Made by a program: the position numbers and the translations under genes. A DNA stretch of 64,000 nucleotides from Streptomyces sp. NBC_00285. GTDB taxonomy: Bacteria; Actinomycetota; Actinomycetes; Streptomycetales; Streptomycetaceae. The notes below the pieces were generated by a model. The model searched no databases and was not told the origin of the DNA. It saw only the letters and a list, made by a program, of their open reading frames with translations. The DNA lies in the NCBI RefSeq assembly GCF_036174265.1, contig NZ_CP108055.1:4588001-4652000 (forward strand), in the 5' to 3' direction. Shown here one piece after another: positions 47,551 through 58,302 of this stretch. Every line of letters begins with the position of its first letter. Within the stretch, counting starts at the first letter, position 1.

Positions 47551-47835
47551 GAAACCCCCTTCCCCAAGCTCTCGAAGAGCAGGGGATACCCCATCGTCTT
47601 CGTCTGAGGACGACTCGGGAGACGACACCGCCGCGGGTACGACTCCCGAAGCACGATGGCCGCACGGCCGCCGCCGTGCAAGAACTGCTACCCCCGCTTC
47701 GGGTGTCGTACCCGACCGTCTCGCCCCCTGATCAGCACCGGCCCCCACTGGTGCTGTTCATCAGGGTACGGCCGGGGGGCAGGAGCGGAAGGTTATTTGC
47801 AGAACTGGCTGTCCGGTGCGTTTATGGTGAGCCGC

Positions 47836-48279
47836 ATGTTTCGTCTGGAGACAGAAGTCGACAAAGCCCGGCAAGATCTGCTCCGCAAACGCCTGCTGGA
47901 CGCCAACACGGCGGCCTCCCCCGTTCTGCGCGCGCTGCGCGGAACCCCTGGTGAACGGGAACATCCGCTCCACGTCTGGGCGTTGGACGACTCCGGCGCC
48001 CTGGCGGGCGGGCTGGTCGGCCACACCTGGACGAGCTGGCTGCACGTGAGCCATCTGTGGGTCGACGGGCGGCACCGCGGCGCGGGCCTGGGTTCGCAGT
48101 TGCTCTCGCGGGCGGAGCGCCTGGCCCGGCGCGGCCGGGGCTGCACCGCCGTACGCCTGGAGACGTGGGACTTCCAGGCGCCGGAGTTCTACCGGAAGCG
48201 CGGGTACGAGGTGGTGTGCGTGATCCCGGACTATCCGCCGGGAATCACGGAGTACACGCTGACCAAGCGGCTGGAGTGA
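47836..48279 (+). CDS. GNAT-family N-acetyltransferase
   Basis: 147 aa, single GNAT domain: LHVSHLWVDGRHRGAGLGSQLLSRAERLARRRG-type motif A (acetyl-CoA loop HRGAGLGSQ), then TAVRLETWDFQAPEFYRKRGYE, closing with an ITEYTLTKRLE strand. The ATG at 47836 is preferred: a TATGGT box ends 7 nt upstream, consistent with a leaderless mRNA; ATG 47824 is the alternative. The 285-bp gap 47551-47835 holds the promoters of this gene and the response regulator. Confidence 0.85.
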   Translation: MFRLETEVDKARQDLLRKRLLDANTAASPVLRALRGTPGEREHPLHVWALDDSGALAGGLVGHTWTSWLHVSHLWVDGRHRGAGLGSQLLSRAERLARRGRGCTAVRLETWDFQAPEFYRKRGYEVVCVIPDYPPGITEYTLTKRLE

Positions 48280-48283
48280 GCGG

Positions 48284-49072
48284 TCAGTCCCTGAAGCGCC
48301 AGGAGCCCGGGTCGTCGGCCGGCTCCAGGCCCAGCTCCCCGGCGATGCCGGCCGCGCGGCGGTGGGAGACGTCGGGGTAGTGCTCGGGGTGCACCTCGAC
48401 GAAGCCGTTGACGTCGGCCAGGGCGGTGCGCAGGGCCTCGCGGAGCGTGTGCTCCTGATCCGCCAGCCTGGTCCGCTCCTCACGCCGCCGGGCGACGGTC
48501 GCGCCCCGGCGGGCCGTGGTCGCGACGATGCCGAGCGCGGCCAGCGCGAACGCGCCCACACCGAGGAGGGTGCCGGTGGCGTCCGCGTCGCCCGGCGTCC
48601 GGGGCCGCAGGACGCCCTCGGGGTCCGCGAGCACGGTGAGGGACTGGCCGACGGCGAAGCGTCCCGACCCGGCCTGCAGGGCGGGGCCCGGCAGCCGGGT
48701 GCCGTCGCGGCGGGCGAGGGCGTAGTCGTAGGTGTGCGACTGCCGCCCTTGGTCCGGGGCGAGCCACTCCCGTACGACGGTGGCGGTGATCCGCTCGCCC
48801 CGCCGCTCCAGGGTGAGGTCGTCGCGGGCCAGGTCGGCGAAGTACACCGCCGCCAGGGAGGCGCCGACGACGAACAGCGCGAGGGGCGCGCCCGTCTCGT
48901 CGGCGCACAGCTTGGTCAGCAGCACCGCGAGCAGCACGCCGTGCGCGATCCACAGGGGCACCAGCAGGCCGGTGCCATGGTCGTCCGCCAGCAGGAACAG
49001 ACCGGCGATCGCGGCCAGCACGTAGCAGCCGATGCCGATCGCCGACAGGATGCGATGGTGCCCTCGACTCAC
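48284..49072 (-). CDS. DUF3592-like membrane protein
   Basis: 262 aa. Four N-terminal TM helices in pairs (about 10-30, 36-55, 60-80), an extracytoplasmic beta-rich DUF3592-like segment (ERITATVVREWLAPDQGRQSHTYDYALA ... VLADPEGVLRPRTPGD), another TM (about 165-185) and a basic helical cytoplasmic tail. Start GTG at 49072. Convergent with the GNAT gene (stops 4 bp apart). Function unknown. Confidence 0.78.
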   Translation of the reverse strand: MSRGHHRILSAIGIGCYVLAAIAGLFLLADDHGTGLLVPLWIAHGVLLAVLLTKLCADETGAPLALFVVGASLAAVYFADLARDDLTLERRGERITATVVREWLAPDQGRQSHTYDYALARRDGTRLPGPALQAGSGRFAVGQSLTVLADPEGVLRPRTPGDADATGTLLGVGAFALAALGIVATTARRGATVARRREERTRLADQEHTLREALRTALADVNGFVEVHPEHYPDVSHRRAAGIAGELGLEPADDPGSWRFRD

Positions 49073-49160
49073 GCTCCGACGCTACTGGGGCGTGCGTCAG
49101 GGAGAGGCCCGGCTTTCCCCAAGTTCGGATCAAGCCGGGCAAAACCGTGTCCCCCGGACC

Positions 49161-50315
49161 TCAGCCGACGCGTCGCGCGCCCGCCGAGGGCACTGCCTCG
49201 AAGACCCGCGGAGCGGTGAACTCCGCTGCGGCGAACGCCTCTTCGACAGCCTTGGTGATGGTCTGCACGTCGGCCGCCTCCGCCAGCACGATCGCCGAGC
49301 CGCCGAAGCCACCGCCGGTCATCCGCGCGCCCAGGGCGCCCGAGGCGAGAGCGGTGTCGACGACCAGGTCCAGCTCCGGGCAGGAGATGCGGAAGTCGTC
49401 CCGCAGCGAGGCGTGCCCCTCGACCAGCACCGGGCCGATCGCCCGGGTGTCACCGCCCGACTCCAGCAGGGCGACGACCTTCTCCACCCGCTCGTCCTCG
49501 GTGACGACGTGCCGGACCAGGCGCACGACCTCCTCCTCGTCGCCGAGCCTCTTGAGGGCCGCGTCGAGCTCGCCGTAGGGGATGTCCCGCAGGGCGTCGA
49601 CGCCGAGGAGCGCGGCGCCCTTCTCGCAGCCCGCGCGGCGCTTGCCGTACTCGCCCTCGCTGTGTGAGTGCTTGACGCGGGTGTCGACGACGAGCAGGAC
49701 CATGCCCTCGGCGGCGAGATCGAAGGGGATCTGCTTCTGGGCGAGGTCCCGGGTGTCGAGGAACAGGGCGTGGCCGCTCTCGCAGCAGGCGGACGCGGTC
49801 TGGTCCATGATCCCGGTGGGGGCGCCGACGTAGACGTTCTCGGCGCGCTGGCACAGGCGGGCCAACTGCCAGCGCTGGAGACCGAGTTCGTACAGGTCGT
49901 TGAGGGCCAGCGCCACCACGACCTCCAGGGCCGCCGACGAGGACAGGCCCGCTCCGGAGGGGACCGTGGAGGCGAGGTGGACGTCCGCGCCGGTGACCGC
50001 GTGGCCCGCCTCGCGCAGCGCCCAGACGACACCGGCGGGGTAGGCGGTCCAGTTCCGGTCGCTCTCGGGGGCGAGGTCGTCCAGGCGCAGTTCGACGACG
50101 CCGCCCTCGACGTCCGCCGAGTGCAGGCGCAGGACACCGTCCTCGCGCCGGGAGACGGCCGCGACCGCGGTGTGCGGCAGCGCGAAGGGCATCACGAAGC
50201 CGTCGTTGTAGTCGGTGTGCTCACCGATGAGGTTGACGCGGCCCGGCGCCGACCAGACACCTTCCGGGGCGGTCCCGTAGAGCTCCGTGAAACCGTCCCG
50301 CACCTGCTGTGCCAC
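49161..50315 (-). CDS. galK: Galactokinase
   Basis: 384 aa; ATP + galactose to Gal-1-P, first step of the Leloir pathway. GHMP signatures are complete: APGRVNLIGEHTDYNDGFVMP, GAGLSSSAALEV (ATP loop) and MTGGGFGG. The GTG start at 50315 overlaps the galE stop (TAGTG) with AAGGAG 6 nt upstream. Last gene of the galTEK operon. Confidence 0.97.
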   Translation of the reverse strand: MAQQVRDGFTELYGTAPEGVWSAPGRVNLIGEHTDYNDGFVMPFALPHTAVAAVSRREDGVLRLHSADVEGGVVELRLDDLAPESDRNWTAYPAGVVWALREAGHAVTGADVHLASTVPSGAGLSSSAALEVVVALALNDLYELGLQRWQLARLCQRAENVYVGAPTGIMDQTASACCESGHALFLDTRDLAQKQIPFDLAAEGMVLLVVDTRVKHSHSEGEYGKRRAGCEKGAALLGVDALRDIPYGELDAALKRLGDEEEVVRLVRHVVTEDERVEKVVALLESGGDTRAIGPVLVEGHASLRDDFRISCPELDLVVDTALASGALGARMTGGGFGGSAIVLAEAADVQTITKAVEEAFAAAEFTAPRVFEAVPSAGARRVG

Positions 50316-51286
50316 TACTGCTCCTTCGAGATGTTCTGCGCGAACTCCCACGCGTCCGCGACGATCCCCGCGAGGTCCGCGCGGGACGGGTTCCAGCCCA
50401 GCTTCTCGCGGGCGGTGGCGGCGGAGGCAACCAGGGTGGCCGGGTCGCCGCCCCGGCGCGGGGCCACGACCTCGGGGATCGGGTGGCCGGTGACCTTGCG
50501 GACGGTCTCGATGACCTGGCGGACTGAGAAGCCCTCGCCGTTGCCGAGGTTGCAGATGAGGTGCTCGCCGGGCTGGGCGGCCGTCAGCGCCAGCAGGTGC
50601 GCGTCGGCCAGGTCGGCGACGTGGATGTAGTCGCGGACGCAGGTGCCGTCCGGCGTCGGGTAGTCCTCGCCGAAGACGGAGATCGCCTCCCGCCTGCCCT
50701 GCGCGACCTGGAGGATCAGCGGGATGAGGTGCGACTCGGGGTCGTGCCGCTCGCCCTGCTTGCCGTAGGCGCCGGCCACGTTGAAGTAGCGCAGGGAGAC
50801 CGCGCCGAGGCCGTGCGCGTTCGCCTCGCTGGTGATCATGAAGTCGACGGAGAGCTTGGAGGCGCCGTAGGGGTTGGTCGGCCTGGTCGGCGCCGACTCG
50901 ACAATCGGCACCTCCTCGGGCTCCCCGTAGGTGGCGGCCGTGGAGGAGAAGACGAGCTTCTTGACGCCGGCCTCGCGCATGGCACCGAGCAGGGCCATGC
51001 TGCCGCCGACGTTGTTGTCCCAGTACTTCTCGGGCTTCACGACCGACTCGCCCACCTGCGAGGAGGCGGCGAAGTGCAGCACGCCGTCGAAGGAGGAGTC
51101 CAGCCACTTGCCGGCGTCCCGGATGTCGCCCTCGATGAAGGCGGCCCCGGCCGGGACGCCCTCGCGGAAGCCGGTGGAGAGGTTGTCCAGGACGACGACC
51201 TCGTGGCCGGCCTCCAGCAGATGCTGGGCGACGACACTGCCGACGTACCCCGCGCCACCCGTGACCAGGTACTTCCCGCTGCTCAT
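50315..51286 (-). CDS. galE: UDP-glucose 4-epimerase
   Basis: 323 aa extended SDR enzyme interconverting UDP-Gal and UDP-Glc. NAD loop TGGAGYVGS (9-17), [12 protein letters not shown], catalytic Ser/Tyr in FSSTAATYG and the YGASK pair, then LRYFNVAGA. Overlaps galT by ATGA and galK by TAGTG, so the three genes are translationally coupled. Confidence 0.97.
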   Translation of the reverse strand: MSSGKYLVTGGAGYVGSVVAQHLLEAGHEVVVLDNLSTGFREGVPAGAAFIEGDIRDAGKWLDSSFDGVLHFAASSQVGESVVKPEKYWDNNVGGSMALLGAMREAGVKKLVFSSTAATYGEPEEVPIVESAPTRPTNPYGASKLSVDFMITSEANAHGLGAVSLRYFNVAGAYGKQGERHDPESHLIPLILQVAQGRREAISVFGEDYPTPDGTCVRDYIHVADLADAHLLALTAAQPGEHLICNLGNGEGFSVRQVIETVRKVTGHPIPEVVAPRRGGDPATLVASAATAREKLGWNPSRADLAGIVADAWEFAQNISKEQ

Positions 51287-52344
51287 GAACTCGCTACCTC
51301 TCGCAGTCGCTGGGCCGCGGCCTCCGGCCTGATGTCGTTGATGAAGACGTTCATGCCGGACTCGGAGCCCGCGAGGAACTTCAGCTTGCCGGACGTACGG
51401 CGAATGGTGAAAAGCTCCAGGTGGAGCGCGAAGTCGTCGCGGTTGACGCCCTCGAAGTCCTCCAGCGCGCCGAACGGCGCCTGATGCCAGGCGGCGATGT
51501 ACGGCGTGGGGGACTCACCTTCCCCGAAGATCCGGTCGAAGCGCCTCAAGAGTTCCAGGTACACCTTGGGGAACTCTGTGCGCGCCTCCTCGTCGAGGCC
51601 GAGCAGGTCCGGCACCCGGCGCTTGGGGTAGAGGTGCACCTCGTACGGCCAGTGCGCCGCGTAGGGCACGAAGGCCACCCAGTGCTCGCCCTCCAGCACG
51701 ACCCGCTCCTCGGCCAGCTCACGCTCCAGGACCGCGTCGAAGAGGTTCTGCCCTCCGGTCGCCTCCTTGTGGGCGGCGAGGGAGCGCAACATCAGCGCGG
51801 TGCGCGGAGTGGTGAACGGGTAGGCGTAGATCTGGCCGTGCGGGTGACCCAGAGTCACACCGATCTCGGCGCCGCGGTTCTCGAAACAGAAGACCTGCTC
51901 GACGGAGGGGAGATGCGACAGCTCCGAGGTCCGGTCGGTCCAGGCGTCGAGAACGAGCCGCGTCTGCTCCTCGGTCAGATCGGCGAAGGAGGAGTTGTGG
52001 TCGGAGGTGAAGCAGACGACCTCGCAGCGGCCCGAATCACCGGCCAGCGAGGGGAAACGGTTCTCGAAGACCACGGCGTCGTACGACGAGTCCGGGATCT
52101 CGCTCAGCCGCTCACCCTGCGAGGGGCACAGCGGGCACTCGTCCTTGGGCGGGTGGTAGATGCGCCCCTGTCGGTGCGAGGCGATGGCCACGGAGTCGCC
52201 GAGCAGCGGATCCCGACGAACCTCGGACGTGGTGACGGTCCGCTCCAGCGGACGTCGGTCCACGGCATCGCGGACGGTGTCGTCGCGCAGGTCGTAGTAG
52301 ATGAGCTCGCGACCGTCGGCCAGCCGGGTCGAGGTCTTCTTCAC
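51283..52344 (-). CDS. galT: Galactose-1-phosphate uridylyltransferase
   Basis: 353 aa. Exchanges UMP between UDP-Glc and Gal-1-P. HIT-superfamily active site GHPHGQI (nucleophilic His in HPH), zinc-type Cys pair in [19 protein letters not shown] and [19 protein letters not shown] at 52344 with AAGGAG upstream. First gene of the gal operon, divergent from the broken symporter gene. Confidence 0.96.
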   Translation of the reverse strand: MKKTSTRLADGRELIYYDLRDDTVRDAVDRRPLERTVTTSEVRRDPLLGDSVAIASHRQGRIYHPPKDECPLCPSQGERLSEIPDSSYDAVVFENRFPSLAGDSGRCEVVCFTSDHNSSFADLTEEQTRLVLDAWTDRTSELSHLPSVEQVFCFENRGAEIGVTLGHPHGQIYAYPFTTPRTALMLRSLAAHKEATGGQNLFDAVLERELAEERVVLEGEHWVAFVPYAAHWPYEVHLYPKRRVPDLLGLDEEARTEFPKVYLELLRRFDRIFGEGESPTPYIAAWHQAPFGALEDFEGVNRDDFALHLELFTIRRTSGKLKFLAGSESGMNVFINDIRPEAAAQRLREVASS

Positions 52345-52362
52345 CGCTGGACTCCTTCACTC

Positions 52363-52407
52363 AAACATAACTAAACACAAGTAACCATAACCGCCCACCC
52401 ACGTCAA
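52363..52407 (-). promoter_or_regulatory. galTEK promoter with direct repeats
   Basis: Minus strand: TTGACG (52407-52402), 17 bp, TTACTT (52384-52379), start about 52372. TGTTT repeats (AAACA on the plus strand at 52363 and 52373, 10 bp apart, and a third at 52418) lie around the start in an unusually AT-rich patch, which fits a DeoR/GalR-type operator. Confidence 0.6.
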
Positions 52408-52446
52408 CATCGGAATCAAACAAAGCGCATCAGTCGAGGTGTTCAC

Positions 52447-53060
52447 ATGCTGACTATGCAATCCCCCATGAACAGCACAAGCAGCACATATATGGCAGCC
52501 GAGCTGCGACTCCCCACCAACTGGCTCGACTACATGATCCTCGGCATCTACTTCGTCGTCGTGCTCGGCATCGGCTTCGCGGCCCGCCGCTCGGTGAAGA
52601 CGAGCCTGGACTTCTTCCTCTCCGGCCGCTCCCTGCCGGCCTGGATCACGGGCCTCGCCTTCATCTCCGCCAACCTGGCCGCCACCGAGATCCTGGGCAT
52701 GGCAGCCAACAGCGCGCAGTACGGGGCGTACACGGTCCACTGGTACTGGATCGGCGCCATCCCGGCCATGGTCTTCCTCGGCCTGGTGATGATGCCCTTC
52801 TACTACGGCAGCAAGGTGCGCTCGGTCCCCGAGATGCTCCTCCTGCGCTTCGACAAGTGGGCGGTCGTCATGGTCGTCGTGTCCCTCTTCACGGCCCCCA
52901 AGCCCACCGCGGAACTCCAGGGCCTCGTCTACGGCACGACCTCACCCGGCATGACCGAGGCCCCGCCGCCGGCGACGACGCCTGGTACCGCCGGCCGGCC
53001 CTGCTGGGCTGGGGCGCAGTCGTCCTGGCCGCCGCCTGCTACATCCCGTTCTCGTTCTAG
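52447..53060 (+). pseudogene. Sodium:galactose-type symporter (SSS family), internally deleted and frameshifted
   Basis: The first 138 codons encode a normal SSS N-terminus (LPTNWLDYMILGIYFVVVLGIGFAARRS ... SVPEMLLLRFDK) with three TM helices. At about 52860 the frame jumps straight to the C-terminal tail (VVVSLFTAPKP...ELQGLVYGTTSPGM), so some 300-350 residues of the transporter core, including most TM helices, are missing. Near 52970 a frameshift follows: the true end GDDAWYRRPALLGWGAVVL...IPFSF is read in another frame and stops at 53060. The start is ATG 52447 with GAGG 7 nt upstream. The product cannot transport. Intact orthologues sit in the same place beside galTEK. Confidence 0.88.
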
Positions 53061-53081
53061 CCGCGGAAGGATAGAGGAACC

Positions 53082-53378
53082 ATGTCCGAGCACTCCGAAC
53101 ACGACGTCCAGCGGGAAGTCACCGATCTCCAGGCCAAGTCCGCCACCGCGGCCCGCATCTTCGACCTGCGCCGCATCATCGGCGGCCTGTTCGTCCTCTA
53201 CGGCGTCATCGTCACGATCGCCGGCATCAATCCGTCCGACGCCACGCTCGACAAGGCCGAGGGCGTCAACATCAACCTCTGGACCGGCCTGGCGATGCTG
53301 GCCCTCGGCATCTTCTTCCTGACCTGGCTGAAGCTGAGGCCGATGGCCCCGCCGCCGGAGGAATCGGACCCGGAGTAG
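53082..53378 (+). CDS. Small two-TM membrane protein downstream of the symporter
   Basis: 98 aa. A charged N-terminal helix (EHDVQREVTDLQAKSATAARIFD), two TM helices (about 33-49 and 66-84) and a short Pro/acidic tail. AGAGGAACC precedes the ATG. Similar small proteins follow the galactose symporter in related strains and may be an accessory subunit. It remains intact although the symporter is broken. Confidence 0.78.
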   Translation: MSEHSEHDVQREVTDLQAKSATAARIFDLRRIIGGLFVLYGVIVTIAGINPSDATLDKAEGVNINLWTGLAMLALGIFFLTWLKLRPMAPPPEESDPE

Positions 53379-53430
53379 CACCACGGGGCTGTGCCACGCG
53401 ATGCCGACCGCGGGCCCGTCGTGGCCGGTC

Positions 53431-53642
53431 GCGCAGTTCCCCGCGCCCCTAAAAGCCCGACGCACCCGCAGCCGCCGACGGCGCGAAGGGGCCGGGGTGG
53501 GGGGTGTCCGCCCGCAGCGGCCGGCGTCCGAAACCGAGCACTGTTCAAGGGACCGAGCCGCCGGACCGAGGACGGACACCCCCCACCCCGGCCCCGACCC
53601 AAAGCCGCACCGCAGGCGATACAGGGGCGCGGGGAACTGCGC
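53431..53642. repeat. Nested inverted repeat element of Streptomyces REP-like type
   Basis: Outer arms are a perfect 20-bp inverted repeat (53431-53450 with 53623-53642) made of the GGGGCGCGGGGAACTGCGC sequence common between Streptomyces genes. Inner arms are a perfect 23-bp inverted repeat (53488-53510 with 53573-53595). Between them is a 62-bp spacer. No gene is supported in 53379-53708. The element separates the symporter unit from the convergent regulator gene. Confidence 0.85.
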
Positions 53643-53708
53643 AAAAAACGCCCGCCCCCACCAACCCGCACAGGCCGCCGCAGGCACAGGCACAGGCACC
53701 CGCACGCG

Positions 53709-54401
53709 TCACGGCCCCACCGTGGGCAACCCTCCCACCGGCCCCGCCCGGTCCAGCAACCCCGTCCGCGCGGCCAGCGCCGCCGCCTCCAGCCGGGACC
53801 CCACCCCCAGCTTCATCAGCACCCGCTGCACATGGGTCCGAGCAGTGGACGGAGCTATCCCCATCCCCGCCGCGATGAGCCGCGTGTCCTCCCCGTCGGC
53901 CACCCGCACCAGCACCTCCACCTCCCGAGGCGTCAGCATCTGAAGCAGCCGCTGCCCTTCGTCATCGGGCTGGGCCGCGGGATTGAGCAGCTCACTGAAC
54001 GCCCCCTGCAGCAACTGCGGAGCGACCGCCGCCTCCCCCGCCCGAGCCTTCATGATCGCCCGCTCGACCCCCTCGATGCGCTCGTCGTGCCGCACATAGC
54101 CGGAGGCCCCCGCGGCGAACGCGGCGGCGATCCCGCGAGGACTCGGCACCGGTCCGAGGACCAGTACCGCCACCTGCGGCCGTTCGCGCTTGATCTTCAC
54201 GATCGGATCGAACATGCCCGGCTCGGCAGGCGTGGCCGTCCCCATCAGGCACACCTCGGGCGCCCGGCTGATCACCAGCTCCGCCGCCCCCGCGGCAGGC
54301 GCCGCCGCCGCGAGCACCCGGTGCCCGCGCAGTTTCAGTGCCGAGGCCAGCGCCTCGGCGAGCAATCGGTGGTCGTCGACCACCATGAGCCGAACTCCCA
54401 T
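53709..54401 (-). CDS. LuxR-type regulator with a non-phosphorylatable pseudo-receiver
   Basis: 230 aa. The receiver keeps the acidic pair D9-D10 (VVDDHRLL) but the phosphoacceptor position reads Gly54 (VCLMG where VLLVD is expected), so classical phosphorylation is not possible. The LuxR HTH is intact (LTPREVEVLVRVADGEDTRLIAAGMGIAPSTARTHVQRVLMKLG). ATG at 54401. It is probably an atypical regulator controlled by ligand, protein partner or abundance. Repeats lie immediately upstream (54443-54500). Paralogous in layout to the regulator at 46783-47550. Confidence 0.87.
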   Translation of the reverse strand: MGVRLMVVDDHRLLAEALASALKLRGHRVLAAAAPAAGAAELVISRAPEVCLMGTATPAEPGMFDPIVKIKRERPQVAVLVLGPVPSPRGIAAAFAAGASGYVRHDERIEGVERAIMKARAGEAAVAPQLLQGAFSELLNPAAQPDDEGQRLLQMLTPREVEVLVRVADGEDTRLIAAGMGIAPSTARTHVQRVLMKLGVGSRLEAAALAARTGLLDRAGPVGGLPTVGP

Positions 54402-54442
54402 CGAGCAACCCCCCAGTCCCCCCAATGGATCCGCGTGAATGC

Positions 54443-54500
54443 CCCACTATGGATGCCCCGCTTGTGGACCCCGTTTGTGGATGTCCCACTATGGATGCCC
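54443..54500. repeat. Direct repeats upstream of the pseudo-receiver regulator gene
   Basis: CCCACTATGGATGCCC occurs twice, 42 bp apart (54443-54458 and 54485-54500). Diverged copies in between (around GTGGACCCCG and TTGTGGATGTCC) give a roughly 21-bp sub-period, two helical turns. The region 54402-54654 holds no gene and must contain the promoter. Confidence 0.65.
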
Positions 54501-54654
54501 ACTGATCCCACGGACAGGGGCCCCCTCCCGGCTCCCCCGCCCTTCATGCCCCCGGAAGCTACACGCTTGTTCGACGTTGCGCTTCCCCTACTGGTGAGAA
54601 GTGCCCCGGATCGATGGAATTTCTGGGTTTCGCCTCATTCGCGGCCGAAAGACC

Positions 54655-56454
<1,800 letters not shown>

Positions 56455-56503
56455 TACTCTCCTGATTCGGGGGATCGATCGACCCTCCAGGGTAGTCCGA
56501 GCG

Positions 56504-57403
56504 CTACGCCCCCATCACCGTCGCACCCGGCACGGGCCCCGACGCGGTCCGTACCGTCCGGCACGTCCCGGAGTCGCGCAGCGCGTCCGCGATCTTCGCC
56601 GCCGACCCGGGATCGCGGGCGAGGAACGCCGTGGTCGGCCCCGATCCCGAGACGAGCCCGGCGAGGGCGCCCGCGGCGCTGCCTGCCGCGAGGGTGTCGG
56701 CGAGCTCCGGGAAGAGCGAGAGGGCGGCGGGCTGCAGGTCGTTGGAGACGGCGGCGGCCAGTGCCTGCGGGTCGCCCTCGGCCAGGGCGTCGAGCAGTTG
56801 CTCGGAGGCGACGGGCTCGGGGACGACGATGCCCTCGGTGAGCCGGTCGAACTCCCGGAAGACGGCCGGGGTCGACAGCCCGCGTTCCGCCATCGCGAAG
56901 ACCCAGGAGAAGTCGCCGCCGACGTCCAGCGTCCTGAGTTTCTCCCCGCGTCCGGTGCCGAGGGCTGCCCCGCCGACCAGGCTGAACGGCACGTCGCTGC
57001 CCAACTCGGCGCAGATGTCGAGCAGTTCCGCACGGGAGGCGTGTGTCCCCCACAGTGCGTCGCAGGCCAGCAGCGCGGCGGCCCCGTCCGCGCTGCCGCC
57101 GGCCATGCCGCCGGCGACGGGGATGTCCTTGGCGATGTGGAGGTGCACGGCGGGTTCGATGCCGTTGCGTCCGGCGAGGGCGATCGCCGCGCGGGCCGCC
57201 AGGTTGGTGCGGTCGAGGGGGACCTGACCGGCGTCCGGCCCCGAGCAGGTGACGCGGAGCTCCTCGGCGGGCGTCACGGTCACCTCGTCGTGGAGGCCGA
57301 CCGCGAGGAAGACGTTGGCCAGGTCGTGGAAGCCGTCGGGGCGGGCGGCGCCCACCGCGAGCTGGACGTTGACCTTGGCGGGGACGCGGACGGTGACGCT
57401 CAC
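56504..57403 (-). CDS. ispE: 4-diphosphocytidyl-2-C-methyl-D-erythritol kinase
   Basis: 299 aa GHMP kinase of the MEP isoprenoid pathway. [12 protein letters not shown] (catalytic Lys region), the ATP loop [29 protein letters not shown] (catalytic Asp) and C-terminal [10 protein letters not shown] are present. GTG at 57403 overlaps the rsmA stop (GTGA). rsmA-ispE pairing is usual in bacteria. Confidence 0.96.
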   Translation of the reverse strand: MSVTVRVPAKVNVQLAVGAARPDGFHDLANVFLAVGLHDEVTVTPAEELRVTCSGPDAGQVPLDRTNLAARAAIALAGRNGIEPAVHLHIAKDIPVAGGMAGGSADGAAALLACDALWGTHASRAELLDICAELGSDVPFSLVGGAALGTGRGEKLRTLDVGGDFSWVFAMAERGLSTPAVFREFDRLTEGIVVPEPVASEQLLDALAEGDPQALAAAVSNDLQPAALSLFPELADTLAAGSAAGALAGLVSGSGPTTAFLARDPGSAAKIADALRDSGTCRTVRTASGPVPGATVMGA

Positions 57404-58272
57404 TGCTGGACCGGCTCCTTGTTTTCCGCGATGCGTGCGAACTCCTCGACGGTGAGCGACTCACCGCGGGCCTGGGGTGAGACCCCGGCGGCCACGAGGG
57501 CCGTCTCGGCGGCGGCCGCCGAGCCCGCCCACCCGGCGAGGGCGGCCCGCAGGGTCTTGCGCCGCTGGGCGAACGCGGCGTCGACGACGGCGAACACCTC
57601 GCGCTTGGACGCGGTCGTCTTCACCGGCTCGGTCCTCCGGGTGAGCGCGACGAGCCCGCTGTCGACATTCGGCGCGGGCCAGAAGACGTTGCGGCCGATC
57701 GACCCGGCCCGCTTGACCTGGGCGTGCCAGTTGGCCTTCACGGAGGGGACGCCGTAGACCTTCGACCCGGGCGGTGCGGCGAGCCGGTCGGCGACCTCGG
57801 CCTGGACCATGACGAGGGTGCGCTCGATGCTCGGGAAGGTGTCGAGCATGTGCAGCAGCACCGGTACGGCGACGTTGTACGGCAGGTTCGCGACCAGCGC
57901 GGTGGGCGGGGGCCCCGGCAGCTCGGTCACCTGCATGGCGTCGGAGTGCACGAGGTCGAACCGCCCGGCCCGGTGCGGCATGCGCGCGACGACGGTGGCG
58001 GGGAGCGCGGACGCCAGGACGTCGTCGATCTCGACGGCGACGACGCGGTCGGCCGCCTCCAGGAGGGCGAGGGTGAGCGAGCCGAGGCCGGGTCCCACCT
58101 CGACGACCACGTCGTCGTCCCGTACGCCGGCGGTCCGCACGATCCGGCGCACGGTGTTGGCGTCGATCACGAAGTTCTGACCGCGCTGCTTGGTGGGTCG
58201 TACGCCGAGGGCGGCCGCGAGTTCGCGGATGTCGGCGGCGCCGAAGAGGGTGTCTGGGGAGGGGCTGCTCAC
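57400..58272 (-). CDS. rsmA: 16S rRNA dimethyladenosine transferase (A1518/A1519)
   Basis: 290 aa. RsmA/Ksg[13 protein letters not shown] entry, SAM motif [16 protein letters not shown], acidic EIDD, catalytic NLPYNVAVP (motif IV) and [11 protein letters not shown]. Dimethylates two adenines in helix 45; loss gives kasugamycin resistance. GTG at 58272. Located between rpfB and ispE in one minus-strand cluster. Confidence 0.96.
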   Translation of the reverse strand: MSSPSPDTLFGAADIRELAAALGVRPTKQRGQNFVIDANTVRRIVRTAGVRDDDVVVEVGPGLGSLTLALLEAADRVVAVEIDDVLASALPATVVARMPHRAGRFDLVHSDAMQVTELPGPPPTALVANLPYNVAVPVLLHMLDTFPSIERTLVMVQAEVADRLAAPPGSKVYGVPSVKANWHAQVKRAGSIGRNVFWPAPNVDSGLVALTRRTEPVKTTASKREVFAVVDAAFAQRRKTLRAALAGWAGSAAAAETALVAAGVSPQARGESLTVEEFARIAENKEPVQQ

Positions 58273-58302
58273 GTGGACAGCCTAACTGCGGTCCGGACAC
58301 CC

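Noticed and set aside
54443..54500. CRISPR-like short repeats
   Set aside because: Only two clear copies with decayed intermediates, no uniform spacers, and no cas genes anywhere in the window.
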